Source: Rhyzopertha dominica (lineage: Eukaryota; Arthropoda; Insecta; Coleoptera; Bostrichidae). From it: 64,000 nt of DNA. The stretch spans positions 12,834,001-12,898,000 of the forward strand of contig QCXZ01000053.1 of assembly GCA_025024175.1 (NCBI GenBank). Direction: 5' to 3'. Positions within the stretch are counted from its first letter, which is position 1. Each line of letters begins with the position of its first letter. Both the position numbers and the translations under genes were made by a program. Under the pieces are notes generated by a model, which was not told where the DNA came from, did not search any database, and was given only the letters and a program-made list of their open reading frames with translations. Shown one piece after another: positions 10,841-21,152 of this stretch.

Positions 10841-11060
10841 TGTCATTGAGTTGAACTGAATGAATTGAAACACCGAACCGTTAATACCCAACATTAGTTC
10901 TACCACATACTATTTTTATTTATATCGTGCAAGCACAAACAGATCTTTACAAGGGATATCCAGGTTGTCTTTCATTACTTCATAATTACGTCTTTACGTA
11001 CCTGATTTGTACCTAGTTAACTTCAATATGTGCTGACACAACTTATCGCTTTATTTAGGG
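10841..11060 (+). mobile_element. LTR-leader array, terminal partial LTR
   Basis: Starts with TGTCATTGAGTTG, proposed as the LTR 5' end (TGT...ACA). It is collinear with 9819-10045 (GTTAATAC, ACTATTTTTATT, ATCGTGCAAGC, TTAACTTCAATATGTGCT, ATCGCTTTATTTA). Similarity stops at about 11060, so the array ends inside this LTR. It also supplies the empty target site for the foldback inserted at 8660. Confidence 0.65.
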
Positions 11061-13356
11061 CACTTAATCTGGATTTGAAATATGAAGTAACTTTAAGAAA
11101 AAACTTTTGAGAATTCTGTTGTTTGGTGGCTACCCAAGCATTTTTACTCTGGCTTCAAGGTTTACACTCTGGTACGCTATTGCTGCGCCATCAGAGGCCT
11201 GTTTTGGACCTTGATCGGTGACTTATTATTAACGATGAAACTTATTAGTGGTAAACAACTACCACGCCTTCCAGCAGTAACGACGATTAGATATTGTAGT
11301 GACAGATAGCACTATTTTGAACCGAAATTTTGTTATAAGAATTCATATAGATATCGTTTTTTGAACGTAGCATTTGACATTAGATGGCGTGGCTGTAATT
11401 TTCTACTACCAAATTTCATCATCTGGTGGAGGTTTGAGGTAAGCCTCTGATGGGGTGGCGTGCCAAACCGAAGTTCGTATTAATGCTGCTAGTCGGTCAT
11501 CAATTTTATTTGATGCAGTTGATACTACACGTCAAGTTCTTTTCTTTGTGATGATAAGAGCTTATCCTTTTTATATTTCGCACGAGTTTCAACCCATTAA
11601 AGGTTAGCTGTGGCTAGATGCCTAGTGTGGTTTTTGAAGCATATCCTATTATCGATGACTTCTCCACCTACCAAAAGGTATAATCGTCTTATAACAGTTG
11701 CTACTATATAAATGTACCTGTGTCTTTACAACCTTAATGTTTTGTAACGGTCTTTACGTATTCGAAAATTAAGGGTGTATACGTGCGAGGATCGAACTTA
11801 TATTTCGACTTCCTAGGCCTTGTAGCCACTCTTACGAAAATACTGTTTTAATCTCCGAAAGCGTATTATACAGGTATCTATTACCAAACACATATTCTTT
11901 TTCGATAATACTTGAATGGTAATTGAAGAGATTATTATTTTTCTCCATACTCTGCTACCAAATCGATTCCCAGCTATGCATTTAGAAACGATAACTGGTT
12001 GTTGGTCTAAGGTGTTATGCTGAATATTTTGATATTGTGCATATGTTAGAAACGTCTTTTAAAAGAATTGGGAATGACAGAACTGAATTGAATCACTATA
12101 GCTGTGTTCTAATTTCCGTTTTACGTTCTGAAACTTTATGTAGGTAAAATCGCATTGTTTACTGAACCAAAACCTTAATCATTGTGAATCTACTAAGATA
12201 ATTTAGGTCTTTCTTTAAACAACAGATGTATCATTTGTGCAAAATCTTATATTGTTTAAGTTATGACTGATTGGAAATCAAAAGTAAAGTGCTAAAACAT
12301 GTGCAATAACTTTTAAAACAATTGGGGGCTTTTGGAGAAGAACAATAAATTATAACAGAAGAGATATGTGAAAGCGAAATAATTTCTACAAATAAAGGTC
12401 GGGCTTTAAGACTCGTATTAGTACTTTACTATGTCCCAAAAGCAGATATCATATATGAGCTCTAAATGTCTAGAAACCAAGATTACAAGTGGACACATTT
12501 TCAACAAATGCATTACCATCGCATATGAAGAATGAGTACAGGCTGCGGAAGAATAATCAATATGTCAAAATAATAGACGCTGGATGAAATCTCTTGTCTC
12601 TCTTTGATCATAATAATTTAGATATAACAAGGAACCGATTCTTTGGATTAGATGCCTTTCAAAATTCATTCCTTCTAGTACAAAATTCTTGATCCACCAT
12701 CCTACATCCAATATTCCATTTCACCCTGGAGCGTTTGCTTTACTCTCTTACTTAATCAGCTAGGTGTAGATTACAGTCTGCGATAGTCGCCGTTCCAGAT
12801 AGCGCAGACACACTGTGTACCTTTCTCGACGGCACTTAATAAAGTTGTCGAAGAGTTTGCCTAGTCGTGACGTGGAACGGAAATAAATGTTTCGGGAGCG
12901 GTATTAAATTGAGGAACTAATTAATGACTTGAGCTTGTCGGATTTGCAATCTTAGAGGGGTATACACTTTATGAGGATTTAAGGAAAATTTCAATCAGCC
13001 AGATAGTTTATTGTTTGTTTAACTTATACTTCACAGGGATTACATTTGTACCATAACATTTTCATAACTTAAAAACTACGAAGTGTAATACATTAATGAA
13101 ATTTTCAGGCGAAGACAAGGCTGCGGGCTCTACAATACCGCCTAAATTGTTTTAGGCACTACCGTATAGATATGTAACCATGCAACCGCACAATTATTGG
13201 ACGGCATTTTGATTTTGTTATGGCAGAATTCCAGGTGCTAACCTGTCGCAGTTTGATGTAATCAAGGTGTTGAAAGAAGCAGTCATCATTTACTCGAGCT
13301 AGATTCATCGAGTCCACTGAAGAATCTATATCATAATTAAATAACTAACGGACTCA
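11061..13356. other. Non-coding stretch
   Basis: No gene or element identified. A small inverted pair (GCCATCAGAGGCCT near 11188 and AGCCTCTGATGGGG near 11440) may mark a degraded short element. Confidence 0.5.
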
Positions 13357-13360
13357 TTAA

Positions 13361-14281
13361 GAGGGGCGTTTACCTAGAGCGAATCGGGTTATTTTAAGCA
13401 ACTACCGTTTTACATTTTACCGCGTTATTCGAAACTTTTTCGAAGTGAAATTTCGACATGGCAATGACAAAAGATGTAGCTACAAAGTAGAGTTCGAGTT
13501 TTTTCTGAATTTGGTACGGTAATGTAAATATTTGTTGTTATATTTTGCTTAAAAATGCGTATTTTTGGCGAGCTATTTCTCGAAAACTAAAGCACATAAA
13601 CGAAAAATTCGAACTCCACGTTGTAGCTACGTATTTCTTTGTACACTACCAAAGACATGAGCACGATAAATGAGTAAAAGCATTCAAAAAATCTAAAACC
13701 GCAAACCCTTTCGCACGAGTCCGTCATGAGAGCGGAATGCGAATGCCCATCCCCATCAGGTCCGTCGCGTGGTATCCAGTGAACAGTGAGGCTAAGATAC
13801 AATCCTGTCGGGAATGATCGAGCGGTATACGATCTATTCCGATATAACTGGATTTCTAAGATTGTATGTCTCATTACACGTGACAAGTTTAATGTTAAAA
13901 GCTCTTTCACATTAATTTACTGTCTGCCGAAGCAATGGGGAGGCGGAATGAAAATTATTATAAAAGTTCCTCCAAAAATCATAGTCGACATGCAGTTAGA
14001 ATGTAATGTTATATAGTTCATATTTACAGAAATAAATGGTTTATTCCATATTTTGAATAACTTGGTATAATATCATAGTAGGTTGCTAATATCATGCTTA
14101 CTTTTTTATGCACACCCTACTACAGTCAGCAATTTTCCGAATATCAGTTTAACCCATCTGTTGCTCGTACGATCTTTGCGTGATTTCAACCTATCGGCTT
14201 CCCACTTACGTCCCATGTCCCGCTGGTAATATGGTTGCATAGTTTACATTTCTGCCCGATCGCTCCAAGTAAATGCCCCTC
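13361..14281. mobile_element. Non-autonomous DNA transposon with TTAA duplication
   Basis: Bounded by TTAA at 13357-13360 and 14282-14285. The terminal inverted repeats start GAGGGGCGTTTACC on the left and, read inward from the right, GAGGGGCATTTACT. They match over about 27 bp with three mismatches and one indel, as far as TCGGG. TTAA duplication is typical of the piggyBac superfamily, although the usual CCY start is not obvious. The interior (921 bp) has no transposase. It contains a further inverted pair (13475-13504 and 13601-13629), and small ORFs of no recognised family at 13587-13910 (minus) and 13786-14016 (plus). It looks like a deletion derivative or MITE. Confidence 0.7.
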
Positions 14282-14399
14282 TTAAGATAGAAATCGATAT
14301 TTTTTTATATCGAATACTTCTGCAACAGTAAAGGGGTGTATTCTCTATTACTTTTATCCAACGCATTTATATGTAGCCCTGTGTGATTCAGAAGGTGGC

Positions 14400-14520
14400 G
14401 AATCGATTTTCGATTCTATGAAAAAATCGATTTGAATCGATTAATCGAAACACCGATTCGAATAGACTGAATCGATTCGACTCGAATTCGCTAAATCGCA
14501 TGCATTATGATTTTCATAAT
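14400..14520. repeat. ATCGATT-rich degenerate repeat, left block
   Basis: Dense in AATCGATT, GATTCGA and related words. The block is an imperfect reverse complement of the block at 14935-15165, and the two surround a MITE, so the whole may be a larger foldback. No coding potential. Confidence 0.7.
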
Positions 14521-14591
14521 ACGTGTACAAAATTTGATTAAAATTGGAATTTACATTGCACCTGCCTTTTTTATTAACTTGACTTTTTATT

Positions 14592-14900
14592 TTTTTAAAG
14601 ATAGGTTAGCGGGATTGCAAGCATAGATTTAAATGAAAAAGTAACTCGCTGCGGCTGGGACTCGAACGCGAATCGCCTAAACTGCCCTCAGGAATGCTCA
14701 CATTGCACCATCGGAACGTTCGAGTTCGAGCCCATACCCAGCGAGTATTATATGATTTTTAACGAAAACTTCTCATGTATGCAACCAGCCGACCATCATC
14801 TGGCCATGTGGTGGGATATATCCTATCACTCTATATATTGGAGTTTACGGGGAAACACCCAACGCCTGTGCCTGCAATCCCGCTAACCTATCTTTAAAAA
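14592..14900. mobile_element. MITE with perfect 28-bp terminal inverted repeats and tRNA-like core
   Basis: The 28-bp ends at 14592-14619 and 14873-14900 are perfect reverse complements, containing AAAGATAGGTTAGCGGGATT. The 309-bp element has an internal hairpin at about 14644-14748 (CTCGCTG...GACTCGAAC against GTTCGAG...CAGCGAG). On the minus strand the hairpin carries a B-box-like GTTCGAGTCCC and, 30-40 bp upstream, an A-box-like TGGTGCAATGTG. This suggests an embedded tRNA-derived (pol III) segment. No clear target duplication is visible. Confidence 0.75.
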
Positions 14901-14934
14901 CATCATTATTCAGGCGATAAACAAAGTTCTTATA

Positions 14935-15165
14935 ACTGATTTTTTATTTAGTTTGAATTCAATTCAAGGTTTTAATTCGATTTGATGCTGCGATTTAATT
15001 CAATTCGATGTATTGATTCGGTTCTATGTTTTGATTCGATTCGATCGTGCGATTCGATTCAATTCGATCGTTCTATTCGATTCGATGTTTCGATTCAATT
15101 TTTTCTCTGAATCGCAAAATAGATTCTAAAAAAATCGATTCGAATCGATAAATCGATTTTTTGCC
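14935..15165. repeat. ATTCGATT-rich degenerate repeat, right block
   Basis: Repeats of GATTCGATT/AATTCGATG variants, ending in AAATCGATTTTTTGCCCGGGC. Its reverse complement resembles the left block at 14400-14520. Confidence 0.7.
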
Positions 15166-15169
15166 CGGG

Positions 15170-17640
15170 CCTATTTATATGCGTATTTTGCATAGATCGA
15201 ATTTGATTCGTAAACGTGTGTCAGTGTGAGCAAAACGGACAGAGAAGTCGCCAGAAGAGCGGATANACGTTGCATAGAATTTTATTAATAAGTTAGAAAC
15301 CATTCAAAACGAGATCAAGTTGATTTCAGACGATGAAGCTGGTGATGCCTTTGACATAAACGTACATAGTCCTGCAGGCATAAAATTATACCCAATTAAG
15401 TTACAAAATTTTCGGGTTCTTGCGCTGGTTGGATGGAATTCGCCCTCTATAGGAATCTCCAGTGTACAAGAAGGAATTGGTTTCGTCGAAAAGCAATTAC
15501 ACGCGTTCCTGTAATTATTAGAGTAACCTACTGAAAAATAGTGTTTTATTAATATATATCATATTATCAAAGCTAGATTCTAACATAAGCGACTGGGAAC
15601 AAAAGGAAGGCGGTGCGTTTGCAACCCTTCAAGCGAACGTGGAAACAAATAGAATATAAAAACGTCAAATATCGTTTGCGGGTTTAATTAACGTTAATGC
15701 AATAGCTTGCAACGTGTGTAAAAAAGATCACAATACAAATCGACTGACTTAATGAAAATAAAGTCTAAAAAATTCTGCAGACATTATAAACACGTAAAAA
15801 ATGTATCCGTGTAGTAATCGATTGCTTTGCTCCTAATACTATTAAAATGAGCTTAAACAGCACGGACTTAAAGTATAAAACGATTTAAGTACCTATTTGT
15901 TGGGATTCAGATTACACAGATATATTGTCAGTACCGACATCAAACAGATGTATTGTCAACTTTTTCAAGTCCTTGCTGCCTATTCTTTGGCGCAACTAAC
16001 GGAGATAACTATATTGAATTGCAGGCTTTTACACACATGGCTTTTATTGCATATTTAGCTATGAAATATTTACAAGAAATCGCACGAGAATATAATAAAT
16101 AATCCTTATACTTGCAGGTTTTTCATCCATAGCCGAAGCGTCCAAACTATGCAAATTAATCACTGATGCTTTTAAAAGTTGTTTCCTTTTCGCAATTTTA
16201 TTTGAATCATCTTTTCGTTCTAACGGAAATTAGGATAGAACTTTGTCTCTTATTCATCCTAAATTTTGCTTGGGCACCTCGCACCGACACTATTTTATAA
16301 ACTATCCATGTTTCAGTGCTTATCTCGAAAGATTGAATCACTAGGCGAGTATTAGCTCAAATGTAACGAGTATTTTATCACTTATGATTGTTGATTCCTT
16401 GCATATTTGTTTAAACAATCATATTACAAAGCGCTTGCTTGGAAAAGCTGTTAGCAACAGTATAGCTAAGAGCTGTAAGAGTGCTTGCGTTAAAATTAAT
16501 AGCTTCTTCTTAGCGCGTCAGAAAGACAGATCATGGTGGAATTTAATAGTTTACCTTCTATGCCAGTAGTACTACCATCTAGATAATTATAATGTGTCGC
16601 TTGCTTTTTTTCTTAATTTAGAATCATTGAGCACAGGTTCGATTATTGCTTTCAGTAAACTGACTCAGTGTAGGGTAGGTTGAAAACTGCTGCGAATACC
16701 CTCAAAACGGTCATATAGTAGTCGTGTATAAAATGCGTGTGAGAGTCCTTGAATACCGTACGTAATGCGCCCGGCGAATGCGTCATCAAGTGAAAGGTAG
16801 CGGACAGGAAGGTATTTATTCCGCTTGGTGTCGTTGTACTGTAGAAGTAACCATTAATTAAATCGCTAATCGACGAGTTTGGTGTACCGCTTCAGACGAG
16901 TAGGTGACAAAATCTTAAAAAAGGTGCTGTTTCCCTTCTAACCGTCTGTACTATTTGTAGGGTTTATCAGAGCTTACAGACTGCAAATCACTATGCACCA
17001 TAAATTTTCCGCACCTTACTTATTTAATGTCAGAATAACTAAATTGAATACATTCTTTTTCAGTTCTTGAGATACAATTTTGGATTGAAAATGGTTTCAC
17101 CGTACAGGTAGGAACTGATTTTTTTACAATATAGTCCTAGTTATATGCCCTGTTGTTTCAAATTATTGACAAAATTAGAAAACGAAAAGGATGAGGATTA
17201 TCATTCAAACGAAATGAAAAAAAAATACTTCACCTTAGTAAGTTTACCCTCTACCCACGCCGCACTCTTGAGGGGTAGAATAAATGCTTAAAACAAGATT
17301 GGTGCAAATAACATTAAATTTAAACCAATACGTTTTAAAGCAAGACACTCAGTAAATATTTTATTTCGGTAACATATTTATTCCGCCAGGATTTTTTGCA
17401 CTGCAGTCATTTAAAGCTTAAAACACAACGGTACCGAAATACCCTTTAACAGTCGCGATTCCACAGAAAAGAAAACTTTAAAGACATTTCCACTGGCGCC
17501 GTCGTTACAATAAATGAAGCTGTTATTCCAAAGAGGTGCCTAGCTGCTGCTAGGAAAGGCACAAAAGCTCGAGACATTTAACACCTAAACGGTTATTGTG
17601 TTAACCTTTTGTGCTATGCAATTTCGCCTGCACTCAGCGA
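15170..17640. other. Non-coding stretch
   Basis: No gene, RNA or element could be recognised. The two small ORFs (15320-15514 and 16384-16569) show no family features. Confidence 0.5.
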
Positions 17641-17806
17641 TGATGAACCGTCACCGGATCGATCTGTCGTCCGCACTTCGGATTACCGGGGTTAATATTA
17701 TATAGCTCCCGTTGTGTTTTCATACCGTCCGAGCGTGAGAAATTGTTTTAGGTGTGTGGACGCCCACGAAATAATCCTTTTAATTTACGCTCAAGCAAAA
17801 TGTCAG
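17640..17806 (+). promoter_or_regulatory. Possible host promoter and 7-bp coding first exon
   Basis: A GC-richer segment with a TATA-like TATTATATAG near 17697 is followed about 100 bp later by CAAAATGTCAG|GTGAGA. This gives a good start context, ATG at 17800-17802, and a strong 5' splice donor after 17806. Read as ATG-TCA-G it would be a phase-1 first exon. A splice acceptor and a compatible open exon exist at 21090 (see that entry). Both pieces are short and could occur by chance. No protein family is recognised. Confidence 0.22.
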
Positions 17807-18574
17807 GTGAGAGGCGGGCGTAAAACTCAACGATACGTGGGTGAAGAGTTGATTAGGGATTCATACTGAGAGCAGGTAGAGTGTATTTGCACGTAAAATG
17901 CGTTGGCTGATGCTATCATGGGAATTAAAGACTAGAAATGGAATACAAACTTTGCAGACATAATATTTGCTTCGGTAGGTGTAGGATGCAGCTGTCTCTG
18001 CAGCTAGGGAAAACATTAACTGTTCATACGTAATTAATATGATTTGCTACGCTTCTGTACTTACCGATCATAACACGCAAAGCCACCGCTAGCTGGTGCA
18101 AATCGATTTAGAAAAGACCGGGCAAACGGAAACGTAGGTCTCTGTACTTACAGACCGTACCAACCAAAGTCGTAGCTTGCAAAAGCATCGCTAAAGGACT
18201 TATAGATGATTTTTACAAAACACGTTCCTGCGTGCGGTGCAAGAGCTGTCCACGTCATAAATGTCACCTAAGGTTTTGTATAGTGAATAAAAATAAACCA
18301 AACAAAATCATTAAACATATTTCTAATTTTGTAAATTTCATGCTGGGGGTATACGGGATGTTTCACGAATGATAATGACACTGACGAAATTAAAAATGCA
18401 ACCCAAAATACATTTGCAGAGGTAACATTGATAATTAATCATCGTCTTACAAAATATAAAACGTAGAGAGCCGTATAAATTCGTAAATTTTGACATAAAC
18501 TTCAATCATTTGCTTTAAGTAAATTCGGTATTATAAAACAAATTTTATTTTTGAAAAATGTTGATTTAATAACA

Positions 18575-18925
18575 TTAATGTAATAAATGCTCAAAATGTC
18601 GCCCTCCGCTGCTTTCACAAGCTTGAATTCGTGACCAAAACGATCTTTTAACATGCGTTAACATTTCTGGAGTGATGGATTTACATGCATCACGTATTTT
18701 ATTTTCTAAATGTTCTACACTTTCAATTGGTGTTTGATATACTTGTTCTTTTACCATTCCCCACAGAAAAAAAAATCCAAAGGAGCAAGGTCCGGGCTTT
18801 TCAGTGGCCAAGGATTAATTGAACCTCTTCCTATCCATCGGTTAGGCAAAACCAAATCAAGAAGATTTCGCACTGTTCTATGACAATGCACAGGTGCCTC
18901 ATCTTGTCGGAACTTGTCTTACTAG
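18575..18925 (-). mobile_element. Tc1/mariner-superfamily transposase, C-terminal fragment
   Basis: Minus-strand remnant of a DDE-type transposase. From 5' to 3' it reads QDEAPVHCH (second catalytic Asp region), NRWIGRGS, KSPDLAPLDFF (third catalytic acidic site region) and then, after a +1 slip in an A-run near 18768-18776, FFLWGMVKEQVYQTPIES and GRHFEHLL at the end. The motif order QDGAP.H ... NRWIGR ... SPDL.PLDFFLWG ... VY is characteristic of a widespread insect Tc1/mariner-like family. The N-terminal DNA-binding half and first Asp are missing. The frameshift shows it is dead. The gap to the GGTATACGGGATGTTTCACG sequence near 18349 may be the element's 3' untranslated end. Confidence 0.85.
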
Positions 18926-19149
18926 TAAATTTACATTTTGGAGAAGTACCGGTAAAATGTTTGTATACCTTGAAATCAACCTATAAAGCGTATATGGAAA
19001 CGAATACATTCGTATGGTAATTTTTGAAATAATTCAAGTCACTAAATGCATGCAACTGTGTACTTAATACACGTGAAGTTGAATTTAGAAGTAAGAAGCA
19101 GCTTCGTAACCGGGTCTTGGCTTTTACAAAACACCAGACATAAAGCTTT

Positions 19150-19620
19150 GATTATGCCAACGACTTTACCTTTATCCTTTGGAAGCTCCATTACGTTCGG
19201 TGTTGCCGTGCCAATCAATTCAAACACCCAAACACCATTTCACGCTCTCTTTGCTATACATCGTTCGCACCCTTCGGATGTTCCTCTTCCTGCCCCACAA
19301 TAACGATGCCATCGTTATCTCCAAAGAGTACGAATACAGGTTCGCCAGTGATTTCTATCGACGTGGAGGTAACTCGATGTCCTATTTACCTCCGTGGAGG
19401 TTTCCAAACTGCCGAGTTCGCCGCTTTGTGTTTGCTGCCTGCATGCCTGTGACTTTATCGCCATTGCTCCCATTCCACGTATACGTGACATGTCGGTTTT
19501 GATGTTCTGTTTACCGGGACGATGTTTTATTGTCCAACGACGTTGGGGTCCGATTGATTTAAGATTGCTGGAGATTTCCCGTTAATGGAACCCGAGATGC
19601 GCTCGTACATTGCGTATTAA
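19150..19620. promoter_or_regulatory. GC-richer non-coding island (candidate regulatory element)
   Basis: Non-repetitive and visibly GC-richer than its surroundings, with no transposon similarity. Contains an inverted pair GGAGGTAA...TTACCTCC (about 19363-19394). The overlapping ORFs of 60-107 codons on both strands show no known domains. It could be a conserved regulatory element or an old untranslated exon. Inference only. Confidence 0.2.
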
Positions 19621-20530
19621 AATTTATAAAAAATATAAATACCTTGCTAAATTTACTACTGTTAATTCATTTCATTGAACATCTCATAATCCTCTCCGGA
19701 ATTGGAAACGCATGTGAGTATTAATTACATGAACGGTGTGTTTTGCTGTATTTGGAACTACTACGATAGTGACTGCTAAAGCTAACTAATCTATGTAGCA
19801 GCACTACTATAAAGTAGAAAATCACTTTAAAATTAAGAAACCATGAATAAATTTTTGAATAGATGTAAATAATCAGATAATGATAGTAAAGCATCAATAT
19901 CTAAAACGAACAAAACAGTATTTGAATTTCGGATTAACAATCACCGCATTACAAAAGAGAAGACCCTTTTGTGTAATTTGTTAACTAACTTATACTGGCG
20001 ACTGATAGTGGTGTAAAATAGATCAAATTTGAAACATATTTGGAAACACTTCATAATGGATGCATATGTATTTCCGAAAATGTAAAGCAACAACTTTACC
20101 GAGGCTTAGCGCAAAAGTTTTCTCAATCAAGTATGATGGGACCACAGACGGTAACAGGAACATCAACTTAATTGCTAGTTCTGTTTTGCGGTGGACTATC
20201 AGACCTACTGTTTTGTAAACNAATATAGAATTATGCTCNAATTTTATATACNTACGAGGCAATTAATCATATAGCAAATTTATTTCAATTGAACGTAAAA
20301 ATATACCTAGGTTCGCTATCATTCCTATAAACTATAAGCTATAAGGTCTATTTACACTATATACAATACAATAAAGTTTTTCGGGAGGCTAGTGAGGTGT
20401 TCGGGAACCGATGCACCAAGTGCATTCGACTATGTCGAATAAAAAATATAATGCCACTGTAGTTTTACTGTAAGGGGATGGAGCATTGGGACCTACCCTC
20501 GTAAATATCGGCAGACCTTCAAATCTATGA

Positions 20531-20604
20531 TTTTATTATTATTATTATTATTATTATTGTTATTGTTATTGTTATTGTTATTGTTATTGTTATTGTTATT
20601 GTTA

Positions 20605-20681
<77 letters not shown>

Positions 20682-20692
20682 GTTATTATTTA
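20531..20692 (+). repeat. (TTA)n / (TTATTG)n compound microsatellite
   Basis: About 160 bp of TTA repeats with an interior of alternating TTATTG units. It lies just 5' of the inverted tRNA-like pair. The 64-codon poly-Leu ORF over it is an artefact. Confidence 0.95.
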
Positions 20693-20719
20693 AGCAAAGT
20701 TGTATATCTTTGCATAATT

Positions 20720-21021
20720 GATATTTTTTTGGGTTTTGCAGGCATAAGATGAAATGAAATGTATTGGGCGTGACCGAGATTTGAACTCGGGACCTTTTGA
20801 ATACCAGTCAAACGCTCTATCACTGAGCTATCAGTGCCCTATTCAGAATAGAGGTCAAGGCGTCATATATGCATCAAAGTTAACATGTAACGCTGAATAG
20901 GGCCCTGATAGCTCAGCGTTTGAATGGTATTCAAAAGGTCCCGAGTTCAAATCTCGGTCAAGGCCAATACTTCTTCATTTATATGTTTGTATTATGTCTG
21001 CAAAACCCAATAAAATATCAC
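20720..21021. mobile_element. Head-to-head pair of tRNA-like (SINE-type) units forming a long hairpin
   Basis: Arms at 20720-20846 and 20893-21021 are reverse complements over about 125 bp. Each carries a tRNA-like block followed by ATTTCAT...TGCAAAACCCAA. The minus-strand arm is the more complete (20766-20838): D-arm GATAGCTCAGTGATAGAGC, anticodon-type stem TTTGA/TCAAA and a perfect T-stem around TTCAAAT, in a tRNA-sized 74 nt. The plus-strand arm (20900-20968) has lost about 9 nt of the D-arm. The acceptor stem pairs poorly beyond GGGC/GCCC and the loop would read GGT. This is odd for a eukaryotic nuclear tRNA, so a SINE origin is preferred over functional tRNAs. Outer arm segments are shared too, so whole units were inverted. 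Confidence 0.75.
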
Positions 21022-21089
21022 ATATGCTCATTTACAATGAATTCAGGCGATAATTATCTTTGTATAACTATTTGTGTTTTTTTTTTCAG

Positions 21090-21152
21090 GTAAGAGTTTT
21101 CCCGTCTCAAATGGAAATGAGCTTTTTGCAGTTATCCGGAGTAACACTTTTG
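21090..21152 (+). other. Possible 63-bp internal exon
   Basis: Preceded by a strong polypyrimidine tract and CAG acceptor ending at 21089, and followed by a G|GTATGT donor. The 63 bp is open in the phase left by the ATG-TCA-G exon ending at 17806, reading on as GKSFPVSNGNELFAVIRSNT. No family is recognised. The pairing of two good splice signals with matching phase is suggestive, but chance cannot be excluded without transcript data. Confidence 0.2.

Noticed and set aside
13587..13910. 107-codon minus-strand ORF as a transposase of the TTAA element
   Set aside because: No DDE motifs or similarity to piggyBac-type proteins could be seen. It crosses an internal inverted repeat and is probably fortuitous.
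20766..20838. Functional tRNA gene on the minus strand
   Set aside because: The T-arm and anticodon stem are good, but the acceptor stem pairs only over four positions, the loop would give a GGT anticodon not expected for eukaryotic nuclear tRNAs, and a second inverted copy with the same tail sequence exists. A SINE origin fits better.
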